Assembly: GCF_001942305.1 (NCBI RefSeq)
Contig: NZ_MKKE01000002.1
Span: 1 to 64,000, forward strand
Source: Saccharomonospora sp. CUA-673
Lineage (GTDB): Bacteria > Actinomycetota > Actinomycetes > Mycobacteriales > Pseudonocardiaceae
Length of the DNA: 64,000 nucleotides
Reading direction: 5' to 3'
The notes beneath the pieces are model-generated. The model worked only from the letters and a program-made list of their open reading frames with translations, had not been told where the DNA came from and searched no databases. Positions 55,489 through 64,000 of this stretch are shown piece after piece (position 1 is the first letter of the stretch; the number at the start of each line of letters is the position of its first letter). Position numbers and translations under genes: made by a program.

Positions 55489-57299
55489 TCACCTCCCTCC
55501 CGGGTCTCGCTCGGTCAGCGGGCCGGTCACCGAGACGACCGTGCCCCGCTCGATCCAGTTGCCGGCGCCTTCGCCGACTCCCGACATGCCGGGCCCGTGC
55601 GCTTCGCCCGGCCCCATCGGCATGACCGTCACCTGCGCGGAGGCGTACATCCGGAGGTCAGAGGCCGCCCCGCCGTCCTCGCGGTCCTGCGCGGCGAGCC
55701 ACTGGCGGTAGCCGCCGAGGGTGGGTTTCTGCCCACCGAAGCGCCCGCGAGCTCCACGACGTGCTCGACCGCGTTGGCGCCGCGCGGGTCGAAGTCGAGG
55801 GGCAGCGACGAGGAGGTCAGTCCGGTGACCACCGGGGTCGTCAACAGCCACGGCGCGAGGTGCACGCCGTAGAGGTACGTCGGCCCGTCGGCCTGTTCCT
55901 GCGCCGCCTGCCGCACCCGGGTCTGGGCCTCGCTCCAGCCCGACAGGACCACGAGCGCCGCCTCCTCCGCCGGTTCGTCGCGGACGGGCAGTCCGACCTC
56001 GCGGGCCTCGTCGCGCACGGCCGCGGCGGCCTGCGCGCTGCGCGGCGAGGCGTCGTCGGCGAGGACGAGCGCCGGGACCTCCCGGTCCGCGAGATAGCCG
56101 ACGAGGGCCCGCACCGCCCGTTCGTCGCGGTCGGTGAGTTCCTGTGACGGGCACGACCGCAGGACGTCGCGGGCGCCGGAGATCCGGCCGCCGAGCGCCG
56201 CCGTCGCGCACTCCGGTCCGTCCACACCGGACGACCCGGCGGGAGCCGTCCGGTCGGTGCCGGTGTCGACCTCGACGGCGGTCTCCTCGACGCCGCCGGT
56301 CCGCTCGTTGCCGCTCCGGAGCACGACCTGGGAGCGCCCCTCGGGCAGCTCGACCTCGGCCCACGTTCCGGGCGCGCCGCGCCGGCCCCCGGCCGGGACG
56401 AACCGTCCACCGTCAGCGCCCTCGACACCGACCGAGATCTCGTCGCCGGCGGAGGCGGGCAGGTGCACCAGGTTGGTGCCGGGGCGGTTGGGGCTGATCA
56501 GCACCGGTGTCGACCCGCCTGCGATGCCCGCCTCGGCGAGCACCGGGACGCCGGGGATCGGCAGTTCCTGGGGTTCGGCCATCGCCGGGGTCGCGGTCCA
56601 GGCGACGAACGCCGCCGCGACGCCGATCGCCGCGAACCGGTTGCCGGGACGGAATCCCCGCTCCCGCCGGGCCGCCACGACCAGCACCGTGGCCGCCACG
56701 GGCAGCACCACCGCGGCCGACACGGCCACGCCGAGCCCGGTCGTCACCAGCCGGCGGTCCGGGCCGAGCCCGGACAGCGCGAGCGCCACGACACCGGCGA
56801 CGGTCAGCACGACGCCGAGCGCGGTCATCAGGCCACCGGGCCGGACGGTCTCGCCGCGCCAGGTCCCGGTGGACACGGCGACGACGACGCCGAACCACGT
56901 CGCGGCCGCGGTCACCACCACGAGGTCCAGCATGAGTTCGAGGCCGGAGCGCCCGGCCGCGGTCTCCACGACCAGCAACACCAGCAGCGCGCCGGAGGGC
57001 CACACGCACACCCGCGCGTGGGCCGCGGTGGCCACCACCGCGACGCTCAGCACCGCGTGGAGCACCCCGCCCACCACGTTCACGTCGAGCGCCACGACCG
57101 AGACGAGGGCCAGCACGGCCGACACCGCGCCGGCGCCGCCGACGACGATCCGCGCACGCCGGGTCAGTGCGCCGCCCAGCGGCCGCAGCAGTCCGGCACC
57201 GGCGACGACCACCGTGGCCAGCAGCAGCGCCAGCCGGATGGCGAGGGTCAGCCCGTCGACGGCCGACGAGCCGGTGAGCGTGTGTGTTCCGTGGTCCAT
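55489..57299 (-). CDS. Polytopic CopD-like membrane protein with large extracellular domain (frameshifted)
   Basis: About 603 aa after correction. The N-terminal ~240 residues hold eight predicted TM helices, beginning after a His-containing N-terminus (MDHGTHTLTG), reminiscent of CopD-type proteins. The remaining ~360 residues are outside: a beta-rich part (TNLVHLPASAGDEISVGVEG), then an alpha/beta part (VPALVLADDASPRSAQAAAA), then a Met/His-containing tail (VTVMPMGPGEAHGPGMSGVG). The frame breaks near 55744; HVVELAG continues as RFGGQKPTLGGYRQW once one base is restored. It is coupled to small secreted protein B and follows the SBP56-like gene by 60 nt. Copper handling is an inference from the tail and the neighbour. 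Confidence 0.7.
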
Positions 57300-57359
57300 G
57301 ACCCACCCAGGGAGGAAAGGCGGGCCGGTCGCCGCGGCGACCCGGCCCGCGTCGACGGG

Positions 57360-59218
57360 CTATTCCTTGACGTCCTCGTCCGCGATGACGAACAGCTCGG
57401 AGTGCGGTTTCGCATTGCCGAAGTCGCCGTGCGGCCAGGACTTGCGGTTGAAGTTGACGCCGACCTGCCCGGTGAACTCGTCCCGGAACTGCTCGTCCAC
57501 CGAGATGTCGCCGTCCTTGCCGAGGTCCAACATCGTCACCTTGTGGTCACCGTCCAACCCGGACCGTGCGACGAAGTAGTTCGACACGGCGATCCGCTCG
57601 GGCTGTTCGGTCGGCTTGTACAGACCGTCGGTGTCCTGGGTGAAGTTGTCGTAGGCACCCCAGTGCGGACCGGCACCCGGTGTTCCCGGGTTGATCGGCG
57701 CCGCACCGGCACCGTGGGGCAGTCCGCCTCGGAACCGCCGTGCTCGGACTCCTCCCGCGTGTCGATGGAGCACTGCGGGTCGCCGCCCGAGGCGAGCAGC
57801 TTCTGGATGTCCAGCACGTACACACCACCCGTCGTGCCCGGATCGTCCGGACCCAACGTGCCCTTCTGCCGGCCGGTCACCGCGTGGTACAGGAAGCGGT
57901 CGTCGGGGCTGGTCTGCAACCAGCCGCCGTTGGAACTCGAGCCGATCCGGTCGTTGCCGTCGTGGATCTCGGCCGCGGCCGTCCCGTCGTCGAACACCTG
58001 CCGCCAGCTCGGCTCCTCCGCGGTGATGTCGGGCGTGTAGAAGATCGCACCGCCCTGCATGGTCTGCGCGAACGCGCCCTTGTTCTCCGGCTTGTTCGTC
58101 ACGGTCGTCTCCATGACCGCCCGGCTCTCGGCGTACAGCGGGTCCGCGAAATCGGCCCGCGGACCGTCCGGCAGGTACGAGACCGCCTTGAGCTTCGGGT
58201 TGTCGAGATCGGAGATGTCCCACGTGCGCACCGTCGGCCTGCGCAGGTACGGCGAGGGTTGTTTGACCGGGTCGAGGATGATGTTGCGCGGTTCGGCGTA
58301 GTCGCTCGTGACCATCGTGTCGAGGTCCTCGCGCGCCTGGATGCCGTGCGGGTTGGCGCACGTCGGTTTCCCGAGGGTCGGCAGGTTCTCGCACAGCTTC
58401 TCGTTGTCGCCCTGCGGCGTCGCCGCCGAGGTCTGCGAGAGCACCTGGCCGTTCTCGTCGAACCGCATCACCGCGCCCGGACTGCCCGCGAACCCGTTGC
58501 TGGTGACCGTCTGGCCGTTCTCGTAGGTGTGCGGACCGGGTGCGATCGGCCCACCCATGTACGTGCCGTACGCCGTGCCGTCCGACAGGGTCCAGTACGC
58601 GTCCGGCACCGAGCCGCCCGGCGTCTGCGTCGGCAGGCTGACGCCCTTGAGCTTGAGCTCCGGCAACGCGGAGACGTCGAACGCGTAGGTGGCGGCCGTG
58701 AACAGCGCCCCCGCGTAGATCGTGTCGCCCTTGTTCCACACGTACTGCATGTGGTGGGGCTCGTTCTTCACGAGCGGGCCCACGGTGGCGGTGTTGACGA
58801 CCTGACCGTACGACTCCGAGCCCTCGGTCGCGTCGATCACGGCGAGGAAGTCCGGTCCGGGCAGGGCGTTGCGCGCCTTGTCCAGCCCACCCGCGACCGT
58901 GCCCGGCAGGTCCTTGATGTCACCCACGGCCGTGTCGGCGATGTTCTCGTCGCCGGCCCAGACCAACAGCCACTTCTTACGGTCGGCTCCGCCGTCCCCG
59001 CCCGCTCTGGCCTCGGTGGACTTCTGCACCAGGTCGGGAACCATGTGGTTCTTGACCCAGTAGTTCTTGCCGTCGGCACCCTCCTTCTGGTCGACGAGTA
59101 CCTCGACGTCGGCGTAGGCCGGTGTGTTCGACCCGGCCGAGGTCACGCTGGCCGCCGCGATCACGGCAGCGGCCGCGCACAGGGAGAGCCGGCGCCACAC
59201 TGGCGATGTGACTTTCAT
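57360..59218 (-). CDS. Secreted SBP56/methanethiol oxidase-like protein (frameshifted)
   Basis: About 619 aa after correction. A signal peptide (RRLSLCAAAAVIAAASVTSA) precedes a beta-propeller resembling selenium-binding protein 56/SELENBP1. Matching segments are GPDFLAVIDATEGSESYGQV then KNEPHHMQYVWNKG (the conserved HH pair), MVTSDYAEPRNIILDPV and QTSPDDRFLYHAVTGRQKGT. SBP56 proteins oxidise methanethiol to formaldehyde, H2S and H2O2 using copper held by histidines. The frame breaks near 57716; EADCP continues as HGAGAAPINPGTPGAG. ATG 59218 follows GGAG. It heads an operon with the CopD-like protein and two small secreted proteins. Family match is by eye; enzymatic identity is inferred. Confidence 0.7.
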
Positions 59219-59741
59219 CTTCACTCCGATGTCTGGACGCGGTTATTCCACGCGTCGGCTCCGGTGAGGTCGGGAATTCGCGATCCCGGAATTTGTTGCA
59301 GTGGTTTATTCAGCAGGCGTATCTGAAACGGAAACCCCCGCCGCCCCGGCGTTCGGCTGACGATGGGCCGCACGTGAAGCGACGGTGAAACAACATGGGA
59401 GAGATATTCGCGTCCGCCACGATCGAGTGTCAAACCCTGCCCAAGGATTAAGACTCCAACCATTGGGTGGCACATCCTGAAACAAATTACGGGAATTCAT
59501 TTCAATCCAAGAAAAGTGCATTCCGGGAGCCGGATGTCACGGCCGGTGATTCTCGCGGCCGTGACCCCGCTCTCCCGTGCGGCATCCGGGTGACTCTCAC
59601 CGGCGGCTGTGACGTCCCCCATGTGGACCACAACGTCGGGTCCGAACCTCGTCCGGCCCCGTCGTTGGTCGCTACTCACGTCCGCATCGGCCGCTTAGCG
59701 TCGCCGTGGGGTACACCGGACGAAAGGAATCAACCACCATG
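59219..59741. other. Long divergent intergenic region
   Basis: This 523-bp stretch separates the SBP56-like operon from the M23 peptidase. The part around 59395-59540 is clearly lower in GC than its surroundings. CGGGAATTC appears twice (about 59271 and 59487). The arms CCGGTGA (59545-59551) and TCACCGG (about 59597-59603) could pair. Short reading frames in it carry no recognisable domain. GAAAGGA precedes the M23 start. A cyclic-di-AMP riboswitch was looked for because of the M23 gene but I could not match the consensus. Confidence 0.5.
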
Positions 59742-60678
59742 AACCAGGATCACGCGCGCGCGGGCGTCTCGCGCCGCAAGCTGCTCGCGGGCACCGCGGC
59801 CGGCATCGGCGCCACGGCGGTCGGGCTGACGCTCGGCACCGGATCGGCCACCGCGAGCTCGCTCATGAACGGCCTCTGGGCCAACCCCGCCCAGGGCTAC
59901 TTCCCCAACGGCGGTCACTACGGCGCTCCCCGCGGCAGCGCCTCGCACGCCGGTCAGGACATCACCGGCCCCACCGGCACGGCCATCTACGCCGCCCGCG
60001 GGGGCACCGTCCAGGCGACCGGCTCGAACCTGATCACCGGCCGTACCGGAACCGGGATCATCCTGCGCCACGCCAACAACACCTACACCTACTACGGTCA
60101 CCTCAGCCGGGTCCGGGTCTCGCGCGGCGACCGGGTCGAGACCGGCAACTGGATCGGCGACATGGGCGCGACCGGCAACGTCACCGGCCCGCACCTGCAC
60201 TTCGAGATCCACACCGGCAGCCTCGGCTCCACCACGAACCCGGTGCCGTACATGCGGAACCGGGGCGTCGACCTCGGCGGCGGCTGGCTGACCCTCGACC
60301 CGGGCGCGTCCGGTTCCTCCGTGCGGGTCGTCCAGCGTCTGCTCAACAGCCGCGGCGGCGACCTCCAGGTCGACGGCGACTTCGGCTCGGTCACCACCCA
60401 GGCCGTGCGCTCGCACCAGAACGGCGCCGACCTGGTCGTCGACGGGCAGGTCGGCCCGAAGACCTGGCCGACGCTGATCCGCACCGTCGACTCCAACTCC
60501 CCCGTCGGCCACGGCGTGCGCTCGGCGCAGGAGGCCCTCAACCGGCGCGGCGACGGCCTGCGGGTCGACGGCGACTTCGGCTCGGTCACCAGGTCGGCGG
60601 TCGAGACGTTCCAGCGGGTCAACCAGCTCGTCGTCGACGGCGAGTGCGGCCCGATCACCTGGCGCGCTGATGTGCTGA
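59742..60678 (+). CDS. Tat-exported M23 metallopeptidase with two peptidoglycan-binding domains (C-terminal frameshift)
   Basis: About 312 aa. The twin-arginine signal SRRKLLAGTAAGIGATAVGL is followed by an M23 (LytM/lysostaphin) domain: SHAGQDITGPTGTAIYAARG (His, Asp) and GNVTGPHLHFEIHTG (HxH). Two PG_binding_1 domains follow (GSSVRVVQRLLNSRGGDLQV... and GHGVRSAQEALNRRGDGLRV...). It should cut peptidoglycan cross-links outside the cell. The second domain ends GPITWRALMC if a GC pair is restored near 60665, giving a stop at 60676-60678. Without it the frame runs on through the terminator to 60887 and overlaps the next gene, which is unlikely. Confidence 0.9.
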
Positions 60679-60720
60679 TCACCCACCGCAGACACTGGGG
60701 TCTGGGGCCCGAACATCCGG

Positions 60721-60757
60721 GGGTCCGGCCGGCAGCATTCCCCTGCCGGCCGGACCC
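60721..60757. terminator. Strong hairpin terminator between M23 and MHS transporter genes
   Basis: GGGTCCGGCCGGCAG (60721-60735) pairs perfectly with CTGCCGGCCGGACCC (60743-60757) around a 7-nt loop. Its position supports the M23 gene ending at 60678 and serves both convergent genes. Confidence 0.9.
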
Positions 60758-60777
60758 TCGTTCCACGAGATCTGCAC

Positions 60778-62157
60778 TCAGCTCCGCGGGGTCTGCGCGG
60801 GCTCGGCCTCGGACACCCCGAGGTCGGTGCCCTTGGGGTCGTCGACCATGGTCACGGCCACGCCGGAGATCACGGCGAGCAGCATGATGTACAGCCCCAC
60901 CGAACCGCCCCAGCCGGTGCCCTGCACCAACAGTTCGGCGATGGTCGGCGCGAACGCCCCGCCGAGGATCGCACCGAACGCGTACCCGATCGACACCCCG
61001 GAGTAGCGCACGTTGACCGGGAACATCTCGGCGTACAGGGCCGACATCGGACCGTAGGAGAAGCCGAGTCCGAGCCCCAGCACGACGATGCCCGCGCCGA
61101 AGGCCACGATGTTGCCGGTGTCGACGAGCAGGAACATCGGCAGCATCCACACGAACATGAACGCGTACCCGAGCTGGAACGTGCGTACCCGTCCGATGTG
61201 GTCGGACAGCATCCCGCCCCACATCGTGGAGGCCAGCCAGCCGAACGAGGCGAGCACGATCACCGTCAGCACGGCCGAGCGTTCGAGCCCGAGCACGTTC
61301 GTGCCGTAGGTGAGGAAGTAGGCGATGACGAGGTAACCGGCCGCGTTGTTGCCCACGAAGATCAGCGCGGTGAGCACGACCTCCCGCTTGTTGCGCCGCA
61401 GCAGGTCCTTCAGCGGCGCCGAGGACTCCTTCCTGCGTTGCAGCATCTCCTGGAACACCGGGCTCTCCTCGACGGCCCGGCGGATCAGGTAGCCGACGAC
61501 GACGAGCACGATCGAGAACAGGAACGGCACCCGCCAGCCCCATGCCTCGAACTGTTCCGGGGTCAGGACGGCGGTGAGCAGCCACAGCATGCCGGTGGCC
61601 ATGATCAGTCCGATGGGGACGCCGACCTGCGGGTAGGCTCCGAACACGCCGCGTTTGCCGACGGGGGCGTGCTCGACCGACATCAGCGCCGCGCCGCCCC
61701 ATTCGCCACCGGCCGAGAAGCCCTGCAGGATGCGCAGCAGCATCAGCAGCAGCGGCGCCGCCACGCCGATGTCGGTGTAGGTCGGCAGCAGACCGATGAG
61801 GGTGGTCGCGCCGCCCATCGTGACGAGGGTCAGCACCAGCATTTTCTTGCGGCCCAGCCGGTCGCCGAAGCGGCCCGCGACGATCGCGCCCAGCGGACGG
61901 AACAGGAAACTGATGCCGATGGTGGCCAGCGAGATGACCGTGGCCAGCCCCGGCGAGTCGTTGCTGAGCGGGGCGAAGAACAGCGGCGCCAGCACCAGAC
62001 TCGCCGCCTGGGCGTAGATGAAGAAGTCGTACCACTCGATCGACGTGCCCGCGAGCGTGCTGGCGAGCACCTTCCGCTCGCCGGGGGTCCGTTTCGGACG
62101 GCCGGACCGCGTGGTCGCGGGTGGGCGCGCGGGCTGGGGTGGGGACTGCGGTTCCAT
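60778..62157 (-). CDS. MHS-family MFS transporter (metabolite:H+ symporter)
   Basis: A protein of 459 aa with 12 TM helices. The MHS N-terminus TLAGTSIEWYDFFIYAQAAS, the loop GRFGDRLGRKKMLVLTLVTM and LRILQGFSAGGEWGGAALMS are typical of ShiA/ProP-like symporters for organic acids, aromatics or betaines. ATG 62157 is the first plausible start before these. It follows the class A flavin monooxygenase gene on the same strand, so it may import that enzyme's aromatic substrate. Confidence 0.92.
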   Translation of the reverse strand: MEPQSPPQPARPPATTRSGRPKRTPGERKVLASTLAGTSIEWYDFFIYAQAASLVLAPLFFAPLSNDSPGLATVISLATIGISFLFRPLGAIVAGRFGDRLGRKKMLVLTLVTMGGATTLIGLLPTYTDIGVAAPLLLMLLRILQGFSAGGEWGGAALMSVEHAPVGKRGVFGAYPQVGVPIGLIMATGMLWLLTAVLTPEQFEAWGWRVPFLFSIVLVVVGYLIRRAVEESPVFQEMLQRRKESSAPLKDLLRRNKREVVLTALIFVGNNAAGYLVIAYFLTYGTNVLGLERSAVLTVIVLASFGWLASTMWGGMLSDHIGRVRTFQLGYAFMFVWMLPMFLLVDTGNIVAFGAGIVVLGLGLGFSYGPMSALYAEMFPVNVRYSGVSIGYAFGAILGGAFAPTIAELLVQGTGWGGSVGLYIMLLAVISGVAVTMVDDPKGTDLGVSEAEPAQTPRS

Positions 62158-62243
62158 GCGAACTCCGTTGTTCGAACCGGACCGGGCGCAGGGTGCGAAC
62201 CCGGTGTGCTGTGCGGCGCCGCCCGCGGATGCGGGCGGGGAGG

Positions 62244-63851
62244 TCAGGGCGGCACGGGTGCGGCGAGTCCGGCACTCGCCCGCCGGAGCACCGCCTCGAC
62301 CGCGGCCGGATCGCCGGCGACGCCCGCAATGTGCGCGTCGGGGCGCACCACCCACCACTCCCCCTCGCGGGCGCCCAGTACCGCGGCGGCCGGGTCGACC
62401 TCGGCCAGCGGAACGATGCGCAGCGGCGCCGCGGTCGGCGGGTCGGGGATCCCGGCCGCACCCTCCGGCGCGAGCAGGAGGAACCCGTCGCGCGCCAGCT
62501 CGCGCAGCCGGGCACGGCCGGGCAGCGACCCGCTGGGCAGGGGCACGTCCGGTACGAGGACCCCCGGTCCGGGCGCGGGCGCCTGCCCGCGGGGTGGACG
62601 CCGGCCGGGAGCAGGACGGGTCGGGTCCACAGTGGTCAGCGGCGAGTCGCCGTACCAGAACGGTTCGGCGAGCCGGCCGGAGTCGACCTGCTCGCGCAGC
62701 CGAGCGTCGGTGGCAGCGCCGCCGAGCACCGTGCGCCGTCGCCGGCGCTGCCGCTCGTCGTGAGGCACCAGGAAATCCATCGTCGCCGCCGTGACGGCCA
62801 GGTTCTCGAGTGCGGCCGCGTGCCGCTCGTGGTGGTAGCTCTCGAGCAGCTCGTCGCCCGCCCACCCGCGCAACACCCACGCGAGCTTCCAGGCGGCGTT
62901 CTCCGCGTCGGCGACCCCGGAGTTGAGGCCGCGGGCCCCGAACGGCGCGTACAGGTGCGCGCAGTCCCCGGCGAGCAGCACGCGGCCGCTCCGCATCCGG
63001 TCGGCCACCCGGGAATGGAAGCGGTACACCGACATCCAGACGATCTCGTAGTCGGTGTCGCCGATAATGGCGCGGATCCGCTCGTCGAGGGCACCGGATG
63101 CCTGCTCCGCGGTGACGTCGTAGTCACCGGGCACCTGCCAGTCGATCCGGAACACCCCGTCGGGGCACGGATGGATCAGCACCTGCCGGCCGGGATTCCA
63201 GGACGGGTCGAAGTAGGACCGGCGCTCCCGGGCCCAGCCGCGGAGCTCCGCGCGGATGTCGCAGATCAGGAACCGGTCGTCGAACGAGCGCCCCGCGAAC
63301 GTCACGCCCAGTGCCGCGCGAAGCGACTCGGCTCGCGCGCCCGCGCACACCACCACGTAGGCGGCCTCGACCCGGGTGCCGTCGCCGCAGGTGAGCGTCA
63401 CACCGTGGCCGTGCTCGTCGATGCCGGTGACGTCGTGGGCCCAGCGGACGTCGATGAGCGGTTGGCCGGCGATGCACTCGTCGAGGATCTCCTCCACCCG
63501 CGCCTGGGAGATGTTGACGAACGGGGGGAACGCCGAGCCGCCCGAGCCGGCCGGACCGGCGGCGAGCTCGTGCGCGAACAGCTCGCTGTCGCGGTGGAAG
63601 GTGCGCGCGGTGCGCCAGGTGAGGCCCTCGTCCGCGATGCGGCGTCCGGCGGCGACCGACTCCCAGATGTCGAGCACGTCGCGTTGTTGGCAGATGGCTT
63701 TGGATCCGGCGCGGTCCCGTTCGGCTCGCGCATCCAGCAGCATGACGGGCACGCCCCAGCGCGCCAGCAACAACGCCGCCGTCTGGCCGACGGGTCCGTT
63801 GCCGACCACCGCGACCCCGTGGTCGGCAACCCTCTCGCCCAGGTGTCCCAC
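62244..63851 (-). CDS. FAD-dependent class A aromatic monooxygenase (MhpA/PheA-like)
   Basis: A protein of 535 aa. The GxGxxG motif is VAVVGNGPVGQTAALLLARW and the second FAD motif is VLLAGDCAHLYAPFGARGLN with SGVADAENAAWKLAWVL. These fit NAD(P)H-dependent hydroxylases of phenols, hydroxyphenylpropionate or related rings. The C-terminal thioredoxin-like domain is shortened and Pro-rich. GTG 63851 follows GGAGGCACT. The gene is 44 nt from a truncated upstream gene and 86 nt from the MHS transporter, suggesting an aromatic-compound operon that extends past the window edge. Confidence 0.9.
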   Translation of the reverse strand: MGHLGERVADHGVAVVGNGPVGQTAALLLARWGVPVMLLDARAERDRAGSKAICQQRDVLDIWESVAAGRRIADEGLTWRTARTFHRDSELFAHELAAGPAGSGGSAFPPFVNISQARVEEILDECIAGQPLIDVRWAHDVTGIDEHGHGVTLTCGDGTRVEAAYVVVCAGARAESLRAALGVTFAGRSFDDRFLICDIRAELRGWARERRSYFDPSWNPGRQVLIHPCPDGVFRIDWQVPGDYDVTAEQASGALDERIRAIIGDTDYEIVWMSVYRFHSRVADRMRSGRVLLAGDCAHLYAPFGARGLNSGVADAENAAWKLAWVLRGWAGDELLESYHHERHAAALENLAVTAATMDFLVPHDERQRRRRRTVLGGAATDARLREQVDSGRLAEPFWYGDSPLTTVDPTRPAPGRRPPRGQAPAPGPGVLVPDVPLPSGSLPGRARLRELARDGFLLLAPEGAAGIPDPPTAAPLRIVPLAEVDPAAAVLGAREGEWWVVRPDAHIAGVAGDPAAVEAVLRRASAGLAAPVPP

Positions 63852-63895
63852 AGTGCCTCCTTCGGCTGCCCGTCCGGCCGCCTTCCCCGATCCGC

Positions 63896-64000
63896 TCAGG
63901 ATTGGAGTTGGGCCCAGACCTCCCGATCCCGTTCGGCCGTCCAGATCACGGGGCGTTCCACTCCGGACAGTTCGTCCCAGAGGCGGGAGACGTCGAACGG
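63896..64000 (-). CDS. Truncated gene at window edge
   Basis: The minus strand reads PFDVSRLWDELSGVERPVIW then TAERDREVWAQLQS and a TGA at 63898-63896, giving the last 34 residues of a protein that continues beyond the window. Codon use is normal. The fragment is too short to assign. It is likely the gene before the flavin monooxygenase in the same operon. Confidence 0.6.
   Translation of the reverse strand, partial: PFDVSRLWDELSGVERPVIWTAERDREVWAQLQS

Noticed and set aside
59540..59741. Cyclic-di-AMP (ydaO-type) riboswitch upstream of the M23 gene
   Set aside because: These riboswitches often precede such genes in actinobacteria, but I could not find the conserved core segments; only weak pairing arms were seen.
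59221..59742. Small reading frames in the SBP56-M23 intergenic region
   Set aside because: They overlap each other on both strands, lack ribosome-binding sites and show no domain or codon bias.
60671..60887. Extended C-terminus of the M23 peptidase
   Set aside because: The extension is Arg/Pro-rich, crosses a strong terminator and overlaps the MHS transporter gene. A two-base loss near 60665 explains it.

Overview
The window is 64 kb of high-GC chromosomal DNA from an actinomycete, most probably a member of the Pseudonocardiaceae (Saccharomonospora, Prauserella or Amycolatopsis type). This rests on the near-absolute G/C third codon positions, frequent GTG starts, F420-linked LLM and PPOX proteins, an MptB-type mannosyltransferase, and several actinobacterial orphan families (DUF3090, DUF3097, SCO1664, DUF5703, DUF6069, DUF6292). 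I see no rRNA, tRNA, CRISPR array, prophage or insertion sequence. The taxonomic placement is an inference from gene content.

Layout. 0.2-5 kb: a DUF222/HNH endonuclease with odd base composition, arylamine N-acetyltransferase, and a DHA2-type MFS pump fused to three CarboxypepD_reg-like domains. 5-10.9 kb: DUF985 cupin, SGNH hydrolase, SPFH and NfeD membrane pair, DUF3097, SCO1664 and DUF3090. 10.9-26.9 kb: a peptide and cell-wall peptide block with S9 peptidase, S66 LD-carboxypeptidase, MptB, a complete Dpp-type ABC transporter, M55 D-aminopeptidase, malate dehydrogenase and M3 peptidase. 26.9-31.8 kb: MSMEG_4193-like phosphomutase, UppP, LLM oxidoreductase, aldo/keto reductase, a lipoprotein and DUF5703. 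31.9-38.4 kb: two crotonase-family proteins, a sulfotransferase divergent from APS kinase, a GCS2 ligase and a phytoene-desaturase-like oxidoreductase. 38.4-44 kb: a BASS transporter and a probable glutarate or related acyl-CoA pathway (GntR, acyl-CoA dehydrogenase, CaiB CoA-transferase), followed by a Baeyer-Villiger-type monooxygenase. 44-50.8 kb: regulators and small proteins (MerR with DUF6292, TetR with an Old Yellow Enzyme, YciO, STAS, AEC transporter, UspA). 50.9-59.2 kb: a sulfur-flavoured stretch with a DMSO/biotin-sulfoxide reductase-like molybdoenzyme, a YeeE/YedE transporter, two small secreted proteins, a CopD-like membrane protein and a secreted SBP56/methanethiol-oxidase-like protein. 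59.7-64 kb: a Tat-exported M23 peptidase, an MHS-family transporter, a class A flavin monooxygenase and a truncated gene at the edge.

Two window-wide patterns matter when reading the annotation. First, 17 genes are split by losses of one or two G/C bases (21 sites). Each gene becomes a normal family member once the loss is corrected, so these look like uncorrected sequencing or assembly errors rather than pseudogenes. They are annotated here as single CDSs across the shift. Second, about 16 genes have a TANNNT -10 hexamer ending 5-8 nt before the start codon, the signature of leaderless transcripts, and this fixes several start codons.

The most interesting locus is the 54.97-59.22 kb set: a secreted SBP56-like protein, an eight-TM CopD-like protein with a Met/His-rich tail, and two tiny secreted peptides. 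It may be a copper-linked extracellular methanethiol-oxidation system.
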